DNA from: JBDKVA01 sp039679375
GTDB lineage: Bacteria; Bacillota; Clostridia; Acetivibrionales; DTU013
Reading direction: 5' to 3'
NCBI GenBank assembly: GCA_039679375.1
Contig: JBDKVA010000071.1
Location: 1 to 17,773 of the forward strand
Length of the DNA: 17,773 bases
Under the pieces are notes generated by a model. The model searched no databases and was not told the DNA's origin. It saw nothing but the letters and a program-made list of their open reading frames with translations. A program made the translations under genes and the position numbers. Of the stretch, positions 7,648 to 14,928 are shown piece by piece; position 1 is the stretch's first letter; each line of letters starts with the position of its first letter.

Positions 7648-7723
7648 GCATAGATTCAGATAGAAAATTCGATATTTACATAAGATAGAAAAATGCCCAA
7701 AAAGGCGCACGGGAGGTATTCGG

Positions 7724-8524
7724 ATGGGGGAAGTCATAGTTGTTACATCGGGAAAAGGCGGCGTTGGCAAAACCACAACAACGGCGAATCTTGGCACGGG
7801 GCTTGCACTGGCCGGCCAGAAGGTAGTTCTTGTCGATACGGATATCGGGCTAAGAAATCTTGATGTTGTCATGGGTTTGGAAAACAGAATCGTATATGAT
7901 CTTGTAGATGTAATAGAAGGCTTTTGCCGGATAAAGCAGGCGCTTATCAAGGACAAGCGTTTTGACGGCCTTTACCTGCTGCCGGCCGCACAAACCAGAG
8001 ATAAGACATCGGTGAACCCTCAGCAGATGATGAAGCTTTGTCAGGAATTGAAAGAGGAATTTGACTATATTATCGTGGATTGTCCAGCCGGTATCGAGCA
8101 GGGCTTTAAAAATGCGATTGCAGGCGCCGACAGAGCAATCGTCGTAACGACTCCCGAGGTATCCGCTGTAAGGGATGCGGACCGTATCATCGGCCTTCTC
8201 GAGGCTAATGAAATCAGAAATCCCAAGCTCCTGATCAACAGGCTGCGCGTGGATATGGTCAAGCGCGGCGACATGATGACAATCGACGACATCATCGACA
8301 TCCTGGCAATCGGCCTTATCGGTGTTGTGCCCGATGATGAAAAGATCGTTGTGTCGACGAACAGGGGAGAACCGGCCATCAATGACGACAAGTCCATGGC
8401 AGGACTGGCATATAGAAATATTGTAAAGAGGATCATGGGCGAGGAGATTCCGTTTATGAACCTTGAAGAAAACCAGGGCTTTGTACTGAAGCTAAAAAAA
8501 TTATTTGGCCTGAAGGCGAACTGA
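7724..8524 (+). CDS. minD: Septum site-determining ATPase MinD
   Basis: A 266-residue ParA/MinD-family ATPase. The deviant Walker A motif GKGGVGKTT (10-18, signature K11 and K16) opens the protein. The VDTDIGLRNLD and DYIIVDCPAGIEQGF segments (Walker B/switch II) follow. The C-terminal stretch FVLKLKKLFGLK is the amphipathic membrane-targeting helix. MinD cycles on and off the membrane with ATP, recruits MinC and is released by MinE. The ribosome site GGGAGG (7711-7716) is seven bases from the ATG. The stop is followed 13 bases later by minE, so the two are co-translated. Confidence 0.97.
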   Translation: MGEVIVVTSGKGGVGKTTTTANLGTGLALAGQKVVLVDTDIGLRNLDVVMGLENRIVYDLVDVIEGFCRIKQALIKDKRFDGLYLLPAAQTRDKTSVNPQQMMKLCQELKEEFDYIIVDCPAGIEQGFKNAIAGADRAIVVTTPEVSAVRDADRIIGLLEANEIRNPKLLINRLRVDMVKRGDMMTIDDIIDILAIGLIGVVPDDEKIVVSTNRGEPAINDDKSMAGLAYRNIVKRIMGEEIPFMNLEENQGFVLKLKKLFGLKAN

Positions 8525-8537
8525 GGAGGGGAAACAG

Positions 8538-8822
8538 ATGCTGCTCGACTTAAGTAAAATATTCGGCAAACCAAAGAACTCCAAGGATGTTGCTAAGGAA
8601 AGACTGAAGCTGGTGCTGATCCATGACCGTGCGAATGTTTCGCCCCAGTTCCTGGAAATGCTGAAAAGTGAAATCATCAAGGTTATTACGAACTATATGG
8701 ATGTTGATGAAAGCGCTTTGGACATACAACTCACAAGAACGAAAAGCGACGATGGGGAGAGTACGGTACCGGCGCTTTATGCAAACATACCGATCAAGAA
8801 TATAAAAAAAAGCGGGAAATAA
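8538..8822 (+). CDS. minE: Cell division topological specificity factor MinE
   Basis: A 94-residue protein of typical MinE length. The N-terminus (MLLDLSKIFGK) fits the short membrane-targeting sequence. The region KERLKLVLIHDRANVSPQFLEMLKSEI, read in two parts, matches the anti-MinCD segment. The C-terminal half (ALDIQLTR and following) is the beta-forming topological domain. MinE stimulates MinD ATPase activity and so generates pole-to-pole patterning of MinCD. GAGGAGGGG (8523-8531) is the ribosome site. MinE is absent from B. subtilis but common in Clostridia, which helps place the organism. Confidence 0.94.
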   Translation: MLLDLSKIFGKPKNSKDVAKERLKLVLIHDRANVSPQFLEMLKSEIIKVITNYMDVDESALDIQLTRTKSDDGESTVPALYANIPIKNIKKSGK

Positions 8823-8837
8823 GGTAGATTTGGTCCA

Positions 8838-9239
8838 ATGAACATTGCGTTTATAGCACAGGACAATAAAAAGGAACTGATGGTAGACTTGTGCATTGCA
8901 TATAAGGCTATTTTGCAGCGGCATTCATTATTTGCGACGGATACCACCGGTTCTTTTATCGCGGAAGGTGCGGGGCTGCCGGTTTACAGATTTTCAACCG
9001 GGATGCTTGGCGGTATTGAGCAGATTGCAGCCAGGGTATCGCTGAATGAAATGGATCTGGTGATATTTCTGCGGGATGCGGCAGTTGAAAGAGGATATGA
9101 GGCTAAAATAAATTCATTGCTGAAAATGTGTGATGAGAATAACATACCTTATGCTACGAACATCGCTACTGCAGAGATATTGATCAAGGGTCTTGAAAGA
9201 GGGGACCTATCGTGGAGGGAACTGGTTGCCGGCGAATGA
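8838..9239 (+). CDS. Methylglyoxal synthase-fold protein (MgsA-like) with catalytic residues replaced
   Basis: A 133-residue protein aligning without gaps to bacterial methylglyoxal synthases along its whole length (MNIAFIAQDNKKE, ATDTTG, LGG.EQI, MDLVIFLRD, NIPYATNIATAEIL). The residues known to matter in E. coli MgsA are mostly changed: the His of AHD is Q8, the Gly of TGTTG is D35, the base Asp of GGDQQ is I60, the His of PHEPD is Y87 and its Asp is K90. T34, T36, T37, G38, G58, G59 and D80 are kept. So the fold and part of the phosphate pocket survive, but conversion of dihydroxyacetone phosphate to methylglyoxal is unlikely. It is the last gene before a terminator, 15 bases after minE. 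GGTAGATTTGG is only a weak ribosome site. A ligand-sensing or partner-binding role is my inference. Automatic pipelines will call it mgsA. Confidence 0.85.
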   Translation: MNIAFIAQDNKKELMVDLCIAYKAILQRHSLFATDTTGSFIAEGAGLPVYRFSTGMLGGIEQIAARVSLNEMDLVIFLRDAAVERGYEAKINSLLKMCDENNIPYATNIATAEILIKGLERGDLSWRELVAGE

Positions 9240-9289
9240 AAACGTTCATGGCCGGATAAAAGAAAAGCCGAATAAATCATAAATGTAAG

Positions 9290-9318
9290 AAAAACGGTGC
9301 GTACTGCATCGTTTTTTT
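9290..9318 (+). terminator. Rho-independent terminator of the min operon
   Basis: Positions 9290-9300 (AAAAACGGTGC) pair with 9306-9316 around the 5-base loop GTACT, with one G-T pair (9297-9309), and run into a T-tract at 9312-9318. The A-run on the left arm means it could also work in the opposite direction. It separates the min-MgsA-like operon from the sporulation pair. Confidence 0.9.
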
Positions 9319-9321
9319 ATT

Positions 9322-9351
9322 GTATATCATTTTGTTACGTATACATAAAAA
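9322..9351 (+). promoter_or_regulatory. Possible sigma-E-type promoter for the spoIVF pair
   Basis: GTATATC (9322-9328), 15 bases, then CATAAAAA (9344-9351) resembles the sigma-E pattern (-35 KMATATT, about 14 bases, -10 CATACAHT) with four mismatches in total. No good sigma-A pair was found here, and B. subtilis spoIVFAB is sigma-E controlled. The match is weak and rests partly on context. Confidence 0.25.
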
Positions 9352-9430
9352 TCCAATCCGGCAAATATAATTTAATATCTATATCGAATGAACTATGTAA
9401 ATAATTGTACAATACAGGAGATGAGTGGAT

Positions 9431-10387
9431 ATGGAGAGCTCTATTGTCAGACAAAGGTATGCGCGCAGGCCTGTTGTTGCCAGACGGCGCAAAAGGATGC
9501 CACAGGCTCGTCATGCAGGTATGAAGCAGACTATCGGACGTCAGACGGTTATTTGTCTGATACTTCTGGTCATGGTCGCAATAATAAAAAACATCCATAT
9601 TTCTGCAGCAAATTTCGTTACGGATCAGGTTAAATACATACTGAGCTATAACACGGAACTGAAAAATGTATTCTCCTACATGGACAAATTGGCTTCCGAC
9701 ATTAAAAACAGTGTCACAAAGGCAGCCAATGGCGATTATGACGCTACTGAAGAGATGCAGGAGGATACGACAACGGCTCCGGATGCTTCACAGGGGAATG
9801 AAGCCGCTGTTACCGAAGCGGCAAAAACAGCATCCGAACAGGACGGCGAAAGCTCTAAAAAAGGTACGATCATAGCAAACTCATCCATAGAAAATAAAAC
9901 TGCCGAGGAAGTCAGCTATACCGGTGCAACAGGGGAAAAATCCGAAACCGCTGTTCTATCTGCAAGCAGCGAAAGTATGACATCTGATGTTTTCGGCATG
10001 CTCGAACCTGTTGACGGTACGCTGAGTACGTTATATGGAGAAAGAACCGTCAGTGCAACAGGAAATGTGAAAATACACAAGGGAATCGATATTTCCGTGA
10101 AAGAGGCAGGAAATGTAAACGCGGCGCTTGAAGGCGTTGTTACGGCGACAGGGTTATCACGCGAATATGGGGCTTATATCGAGATCAGGCATTCAAACAG
10201 TATGAAGACCATCTATGCAAATTGCAGCAGCCTCAATTCATCAGAGGGCGATAACGTTAAAAGGGGAGATATTATTGCAAGTATTGGAGGTGCAGGCACT
10301 GCAGCCGGCTCACATCTGCATTTTGAAGTGTGGGTGGACGGTGCTGCGGTAGATCCGCTTGAATATATCAACATACCTGTCAGGTGA
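9431..10387 (+). CDS. spoIVFA: Membrane-anchored M23/LytM-domain protein, SpoIVFA-like
   Basis: A 318-residue type II membrane protein. It has a very basic cytoplasmic tail (nine Arg and one Lys in residues 7-27), one transmembrane segment (about 39-52), a long Ala/Glu/Thr/Ser-rich linker (about 95-185) and a C-terminal LytM domain. The metal ligands H216, D220 (HKGID) and H297, and catalytic H295 (SHLHFE), are present. The family YAHL motif reads YANC, so N264 replaces the other catalytic His and the domain is probably not an active peptidase. SpoIVFA tethers and inhibits the SpoIVFB protease in the outer forespore membrane. The four-base overlap with an M50 protease and the position after the min genes identify it. 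ATG 9431 is 10 bases after AGGAG (9416-9420). A GTG at 9425 is an alternative. Confidence 0.8.
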   Translation: MESSIVRQRYARRPVVARRRKRMPQARHAGMKQTIGRQTVICLILLVMVAIIKNIHISAANFVTDQVKYILSYNTELKNVFSYMDKLASDIKNSVTKAANGDYDATEEMQEDTTTAPDASQGNEAAVTEAAKTASEQDGESSKKGTIIANSSIENKTAEEVSYTGATGEKSETAVLSASSESMTSDVFGMLEPVDGTLSTLYGERTVSATGNVKIHKGIDISVKEAGNVNAALEGVVTATGLSREYGAYIEIRHSNSMKTIYANCSSLNSSEGDNVKRGDIIASIGGAGTAAGSHLHFEVWVDGAAVDPLEYINIPVR

Positions 10388-11262
10388 GGATAAGGATCGG
10401 GCATATAGAGCTTCAAATAAGTATATTCATTTTTACAGTACCACTGCTGCTGCTTATTTCAGGATGTATCCGGGAATATGCCGCAGCATTTGTATCCATA
10501 GCACTGCATGAAACAGGGCATATGGCTGTGGCACATTTTACCGGTCACAAAATAACTGTGGTCAGGATTACGCCTGTCGGGTTTTCACTATCCATGAACG
10601 GCAGGGATTGCAGCAGGATAAATTCGATCAAGATCCATTTGGCAGGTCCTGTTGCAAATCTATTGCTATTTGCAGCAGGATCGCTGGCGGTTTCTGCATT
10701 TCCTGAGCTTAATGGGGCTTTGAGGTTGTTTTCGGCAACCAATCTGTATCTTGCTTTGTTCAACCTGTTACCGGTCTTCCCGCTTGACGGAGGAAGAGTA
10801 TTGCTTGAGGTGCTGGCGGGGAGCGTGGGATTGCTGGCGGCAGGCAGAATGATCCGCAGGCTGGCGATGATCCTGTCAGTTGTACTTCTTCTCACCGGTG
10901 CATATCAGCTTTATTTATCGGGTTTCAATTTCAGCTTGATCATCATCGGTATTTATATCTTTATTGTTTTAAAAACAGGTAGAATGGAGAGTGCTCTTAT
11001 GAATATCAGACAAATCATCTACCGCCGCTCCAGACTGATAAAAAAAGGGATATATCCTGCAAGAGATCTGGTGGTCATGGGAAACACACTGCTTGCTGAA
11101 ACGCTGAAATGCATGGATTTTGACCGGTTTCACATCGTATACGTACTTGACGGTGAACTAAGGCTCGTGAAGGCATTCACAGAGAACGAAATACTGAACG
11201 CGCTGGTCGAAGGTGGTGAAAGTATGACATTTGAACAGTTAATGAAGGGGAAAATGACGTAA
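10384..11262 (+). CDS. spoIVFB: M50 intramembrane zinc metalloprotease, SpoIVFB-like
   Basis: A 292-residue polytopic membrane protease, close to the 288 residues of B. subtilis SpoIVFB. The zinc site is HETGH (H42, E43, H46) in the second hydrophobic segment. The third ligand is in NLLPVFPLDGGR (N127, D135). After about six membrane segments the last 85 residues form a soluble tail, the position of the CBS domain in SpoIVFB, although the sequence is too diverged to confirm that fold by eye. The family cuts pro-sigma-K in the mother cell, under SpoIVFA control. The GTG start at 10384 overlaps the upstream stop as GTGA and relies on translational coupling. In B. subtilis rplU follows; here a cation ATPase does. 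Confidence 0.88.
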   Translation: MRIRIGHIELQISIFIFTVPLLLLISGCIREYAAAFVSIALHETGHMAVAHFTGHKITVVRITPVGFSLSMNGRDCSRINSIKIHLAGPVANLLLFAAGSLAVSAFPELNGALRLFSATNLYLALFNLLPVFPLDGGRVLLEVLAGSVGLLAAGRMIRRLAMILSVVLLLTGAYQLYLSGFNFSLIIIGIYIFIVLKTGRMESALMNIRQIIYRRSRLIKKGIYPARDLVVMGNTLLAETLKCMDFDRFHIVYVLDGELRLVKAFTENEILNALVEGGESMTFEQLMKGKMT

Positions 11263-11321
11263 ACAGAAGACCATTTGTAATATTGCAGCGTAAACTTATA
11301 TAGAACATATTTTTGATTATT

Positions 11322-11350
11322 TTGGCACTAAAAATGAGATACTTTATATG
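11322..11350 (+). promoter_or_regulatory. Candidate promoter of the ATPase-RCK operon
   Basis: TTGGCA (11322-11327), 17 bases, TATATG (11345-11350): five of six and four of six matches to sigma-A consensus with ideal spacing. The predicted start of transcription is near 11357, about 70 bases before the ATPase start. The -10 lies in the loop of a dyad (11332-11363). Confidence 0.45.
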
Positions 11351-11363
11351 TTGTAACTCATTT
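11332..11363. promoter_or_regulatory. Inverted repeat overlapping the ATPase promoter (possible operator)
   Basis: AAATGAGATAC (11332-11342) pairs with GTAACTCATTT (11353-11363) with a single A-A mismatch, around the 10-base centre TTTATATGTT. Only three T's follow the stem, so a terminator for the preceding protease gene is unlikely. Covering the spacer, the -10 and the start region is the geometry of a repressor operator. The regulator is unknown. Confidence 0.5.
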
Positions 11364-11428
11364 CGGATTGTGATATTGTTATGGAATTTATTGTATTAAT
11401 TATTCCAAACTTATATGAGGCGACTAAA

Positions 11429-14257
11429 ATGGAAAAAAAGAAACCGGAATTAAATGATGTAAGAATCAGTAACATACATAAACTTCATTCTGAAGATGCA
11501 TGCACATTGTTGGGCACGGGACATGAAGGCCTGACGGCAGAAGAAGTACGGGACAGGCAGAATGAGTATGGAAAGAATATTATCAGTGAGAAAAAAGGCA
11601 AACCCGTTATTTTGATATTCCTGTCCAACTTTATCAGCCTGATGGCGATCCTGTTATGGGCAGGCGGTATCATTGCATTCGTTGCCGATATGCCCGAGCT
11701 TGGTATCGCCATCTGGATGGTCAATGTCATTAACGGAATTTTCAGTTTCATGCAGGAAAGCCGTGCGGGGAAAGCGACGGAAGCCTTGAAAAAAATGCTG
11801 CCCTCCTATGCCAGGGTTGTCAGGGATGAAAAGGAACAGCAAATACTGGCTGAGGACCTGGTGCCGGGTGATATCATGCTGATTGAAGAAGGCGACCGCA
11901 TATCGGCCGACGCTCGTATTCTTGCCAGCAATGATTTGCAGGTAAACCAGTCTACACTGACAGGAGAATCCAATCCTGTGCGTAAAATACATGATCCTGT
12001 TTTGAGAGAAGGCCTTTCACGGTTTGAGATCCCGAATCTTATTTTTACCGGAACCAGTGTGGCCAGCGGAACAGCTAGAGTTGTGGTCATTTCAACAGGA
12101 ATGAAAACCGAATTCGGCAAAATTGCCAATTTGACGCAAACCATGAAGGAAGAGAAGAGCCCGCTGGAAAAGGAACTGGATACCTTAACGAAGCAGGTAT
12201 CGGTCATTGCCGTGAGTTTTGGAGTCCTATTTTTTATTGCGGCAGTATTTTTTGTGAAGGAGCCCATTGCAGAAGCCTTTATTTTCTCCCTGGGGATGAT
12301 CGTAGCCTTTATACCGGAAGGCTTGCTGCCGACAGTGACGCTTTCCCTGGCAATGGCTGTTCAGCGTATGGCGAAGGAGCATGCTTTGGTGAAACGGCTT
12401 TCGGCCGTTGAGACGCTTGGCTGCACTACAGTGATCTGCTCGGATAAAACCGGCACCCTGACGAAAAATGAAATGACGGTAAGCAATTTGTGGCTGCCGG
12501 ACCAGGAGTACACGGTTACAGGCCTGGGGTACACACCGGAGGGAAAGGTCCTCGCAGGCAAACGCGAAGTAAAAGCCGATGGGAACACAGATCTTAAAAT
12601 GCTTCTCACCGCAGCCGTTCTATGCAGCAATGCCCGTGTGGTACCGCCCAATGAAGAATCCGACCGCTATACTGTTCTGGGTGATCCGACGGAAGCATGC
12701 CTTGGGGTGGCTGCCCAAAAGGCCGGGATCGACATTGACGGACAGCCTGTACAGACGCCCAGACTCAGAGAATTGCCGTTTGATTCAAGACGCAAGAGGA
12801 TGAGCACCATCCATCAGCTGGACAAGCCTGTAAACGACTGCAGGCGAATTGCCTATATCAAGGGATCGCCAAAGGAAGTGCTGGAATTATGCACAGGGAA
12901 ATACAGGCAGGGAAACAGGGAAGAACTTACAAATGAACAGCGAGTAAAAATCATGGAGGCAAATGACAGGTACGCCGCCAATGGGCTAAGGGTCCTGGCC
13001 GTCGCATGCCGGTATTTGTCCCGGAAGGATAATCTGCCTGCTGCCTTAAGCGCTTATACCCCTGAACTGATAGAACAGGATCTGACCTTTATCGGTCTGG
13101 TCGTTATGGCTGACCCACCAAGGCCGGAGGTCGCAGCGGCAGTTGAAATCTGTCATAAAGCCAGTATCCGCATTGTCATGATCACCGGCGACTACGGACT
13201 GACTGCAGAAAGCATTGCAAAGCGAATCGGCATTGTCAAAGGAGAGCATCCGAGGATCATATCCGGCATGGAACTGGAAAAAATGCCGGATGGAGAGCTT
13301 AAGGAAGCCCTGAAGGATGAAGTGATCTTCGCAAGGGTAGCGCCGGAACAAAAGTACAGGGTCGTATCAAGCCTGCAGGAGCTTGGACATATCGTAGCGG
13401 TGACCGGTGACGGCGTGAATGATTCGCCGGCGCTGAAAAAAGCGGATATCGGTGTTGCTATGGGCATTTCGGGTACGGATGTGGCCAAGGAGGCTGCCGA
13501 CATGATCCTGACGGATGATAATTTTGCTTCCATTGTCAAAGCGATTGAGGAAGGCCGAACAGTATACAGTAATATCAGGAAATTCCTGCTCTATATCCTA
13601 AACAGCAATATGCCTGAAGGAGCGCCGTCAGCTGCCTTTCTTTTTTCAAGGGGAGGGATCCCCTTGCCATTAACAGTTATGCAGATTCTGTCGATCGACT
13701 TAGGCACCGACATGATGCCTGCACTCGGACTTGGTACGGAGCTGCCGGAGAAGGGTGTCATGGACAGACCTCCGCGCTCCAGGAAGGAAACATTATTAAA
13801 TAAACATATAGTTCTGAAGGGATTTTTCTGGTATGGACTATTGGAGTCTGCTGTCGCGATGGCTGCTTATTTCTTTGTGAATTTGCTCAATGGCTGGCCC
13901 GGTGTTCCGCTGGCAGCTTCCGGTATCGTATACAGGCAGGCGACAACACTTACGCTGGCTGCGATTGTTTTCTGCCAGATCGGAATGGTGCTGAACTGCC
14001 GTACCGAAAGACAGTCGGTATTTAAAGTCGGCCTGTTCAGCAATAAGAAGGTCATTCAGGGGATCGTATTTGAAATACTGCTGATTAGTTTAATCATCTA
14101 TGTGCCATTCCTGCAGGAAGTTTTTCAAACTGCGCCCATCGGCATCAGAGAATGGGCATTTCTGATCGTTCTTCCCCCGTTGATTTTACTTATTGAAGAA
14201 ATAAGAAAAACTATTTCCCGCAGGTATGATAAAATAAAGCTAGGGAATGAGGTGTAA
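11429..14257 (+). CDS. P2-type cation-transporting ATPase, Na,K-ATPase-like (P2C)
   Basis: A 942-residue P-type ATPase. It has an A-domain TGES (178-181), phosphorylation site CSDKTGTLT with D339, KGSPKEVLELC in the nucleotide domain, and hinge GDGVND (660-665). The ion site matches animal Na,K-ATPase better than SERCA. M4 is PEGLLPTVT (E297). M5 has SNMPE (S726, N727, E730). M6 is SIDLGTDMMPA (D757, D761), with Asp where SERCA has Asn. The tail (RTERQSVF, EEIRKTISRR) is also Na,K-ATPase-like. The M8 Asp tied to the third Na+ site is M853. Na+ or K+ transport is inferred; Ca2+ is less likely. ATG 11429 follows GAGG (11417-11420) by 8 bases; the in-frame ATG 11381 has no ribosome site. The stop is five bases before the first RCK gene. 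Confidence 0.88.
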   Translation: MEKKKPELNDVRISNIHKLHSEDACTLLGTGHEGLTAEEVRDRQNEYGKNIISEKKGKPVILIFLSNFISLMAILLWAGGIIAFVADMPELGIAIWMVNVINGIFSFMQESRAGKATEALKKMLPSYARVVRDEKEQQILAEDLVPGDIMLIEEGDRISADARILASNDLQVNQSTLTGESNPVRKIHDPVLREGLSRFEIPNLIFTGTSVASGTARVVVISTGMKTEFGKIANLTQTMKEEKSPLEKELDTLTKQVSVIAVSFGVLFFIAAVFFVKEPIAEAFIFSLGMIVAFIPEGLLPTVTLSLAMAVQRMAKEHALVKRLSAVETLGCTTVICSDKTGTLTKNEMTVSNLWLPDQEYTVTGLGYTPEGKVLAGKREVKADGNTDLKMLLTAAVLCSNARVVPPNEESDRYTVLGDPTEACLGVAAQKAGIDIDGQPVQTPRLRELPFDSRRKRMSTIHQLDKPVNDCRRIAYIKGSPKEVLELCTGKYRQGNREELTNEQRVKIMEANDRYAANGLRVLAVACRYLSRKDNLPAALSAYTPELIEQDLTFIGLVVMADPPRPEVAAAVEICHKASIRIVMITGDYGLTAESIAKRIGIVKGEHPRIISGMELEKMPDGELKEALKDEVIFARVAPEQKYRVVSSLQELGHIVAVTGDGVNDSPALKKADIGVAMGISGTDVAKEAADMILTDDNFASIVKAIEEGRTVYSNIRKFLLYILNSNMPEGAPSAAFLFSRGGIPLPLTVMQILSIDLGTDMMPALGLGTELPEKGVMDRPPRSRKETLLNKHIVLKGFFWYGLLESAVAMAAYFFVNLLNGWPGVPLAASGIVYRQATTLTLAAIVFCQIGMVLNCRTERQSVFKVGLFSNKKVIQGIVFEILLISLIIYVPFLQEVFQTAPIGIREWAFLIVLPPLILLIEEIRKTISRRYDKIKLGNEV

Positions 14258-14262
14258 ATGCG

Positions 14263-14928
14263 ATGAAAGTTATAATCGTCGGTTGCGGCAAGCTGGGCTC
14301 CGGACTTGCCAGAAACCTTACAGGGAAGGGTCACAGGGTGACCGTGATCGATAATAATCCGGAAGCATTTGAATTGTTGGGGAATGATTTTACCGGGGAA
14401 ACGATCGTAGGGATCGGTTTTGACAGGGATATACTGGAGAAGGCTCAAATCCGGCTGGCTGACGCCATTGTCGCATGCAGCAAGAGTGATGATGCAAATG
14501 CGCTGATCGGCAGGATTTCACGGAATATCTACAAGGTCCCCCGCGTCATTTCCAGGCTTTATGACCCAAGGAGTGCGGAGATATACCGAAGCCTTGGCAT
14601 ACAGACAATTTCGACGACTACCTGGGGTGTGCAGCAGGCAACGGAAATGCTGAGTTATAACCAGCTGGATAATATTTTGAGCATGGGTGACGTTGAAATC
14701 ATAAGGGCTGACACGCCTGCACTGCTTGTGGGAAGAACGGTGAACGAACTGGCTGTGGTTGGTGAAATTCAGGTTGTTTCGATTTGCCGTGATAATAAAA
14801 CCTTTATACCGACAATGGGAACGGCTTTAAAGAAGAATGACGTTCTATTTATTTCCGTTTTATCGGCATCCATAGGCAAATTGAAAAAATTACTGGGCAT
14901 GGAGCAGAAATGGGGGGAGATCAAATGA
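14263..14928 (+). CDS. TrkA/RCK-type NAD-binding regulator, first of a pair
   Basis: A 221-residue protein with a Rossmann RCK_N domain (VGCGKLGSGLA near residues 5-15, acidic D30 in VTVIDNN for adenosine ribose) and a C-terminal RCK_C domain (about 140-215). Such proteins bind NAD(H) or ATP/ADP on the cytoplasmic side of Trk/Ktr potassium transporters and gate them. The ribosome site GAGGTG (14249-14254) lies inside the last codons of the ATPase gene, eight bases before the ATG. The two genes are therefore translationally linked. No TrkH/KtrB-like pore gene is in the window. The partner is either a transporter encoded elsewhere or the ATPase itself; which one cannot be told from sequence. 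Confidence 0.88.
   Translation: MKVIIVGCGKLGSGLARNLTGKGHRVTVIDNNPEAFELLGNDFTGETIVGIGFDRDILEKAQIRLADAIVACSKSDDANALIGRISRNIYKVPRVISRLYDPRSAEIYRSLGIQTISTTTWGVQQATEMLSYNQLDNILSMGDVEIIRADTPALLVGRTVNELAVVGEIQVVSICRDNKTFIPTMGTALKKNDVLFISVLSASIGKLKKLLGMEQKWGEIK

Noticed and set aside
8065..8574. 169-codon open frame antisense to minD
   Set aside because: Same reasoning: a mirror of the conserved minD gene with no ribosome site or recognisable protein.
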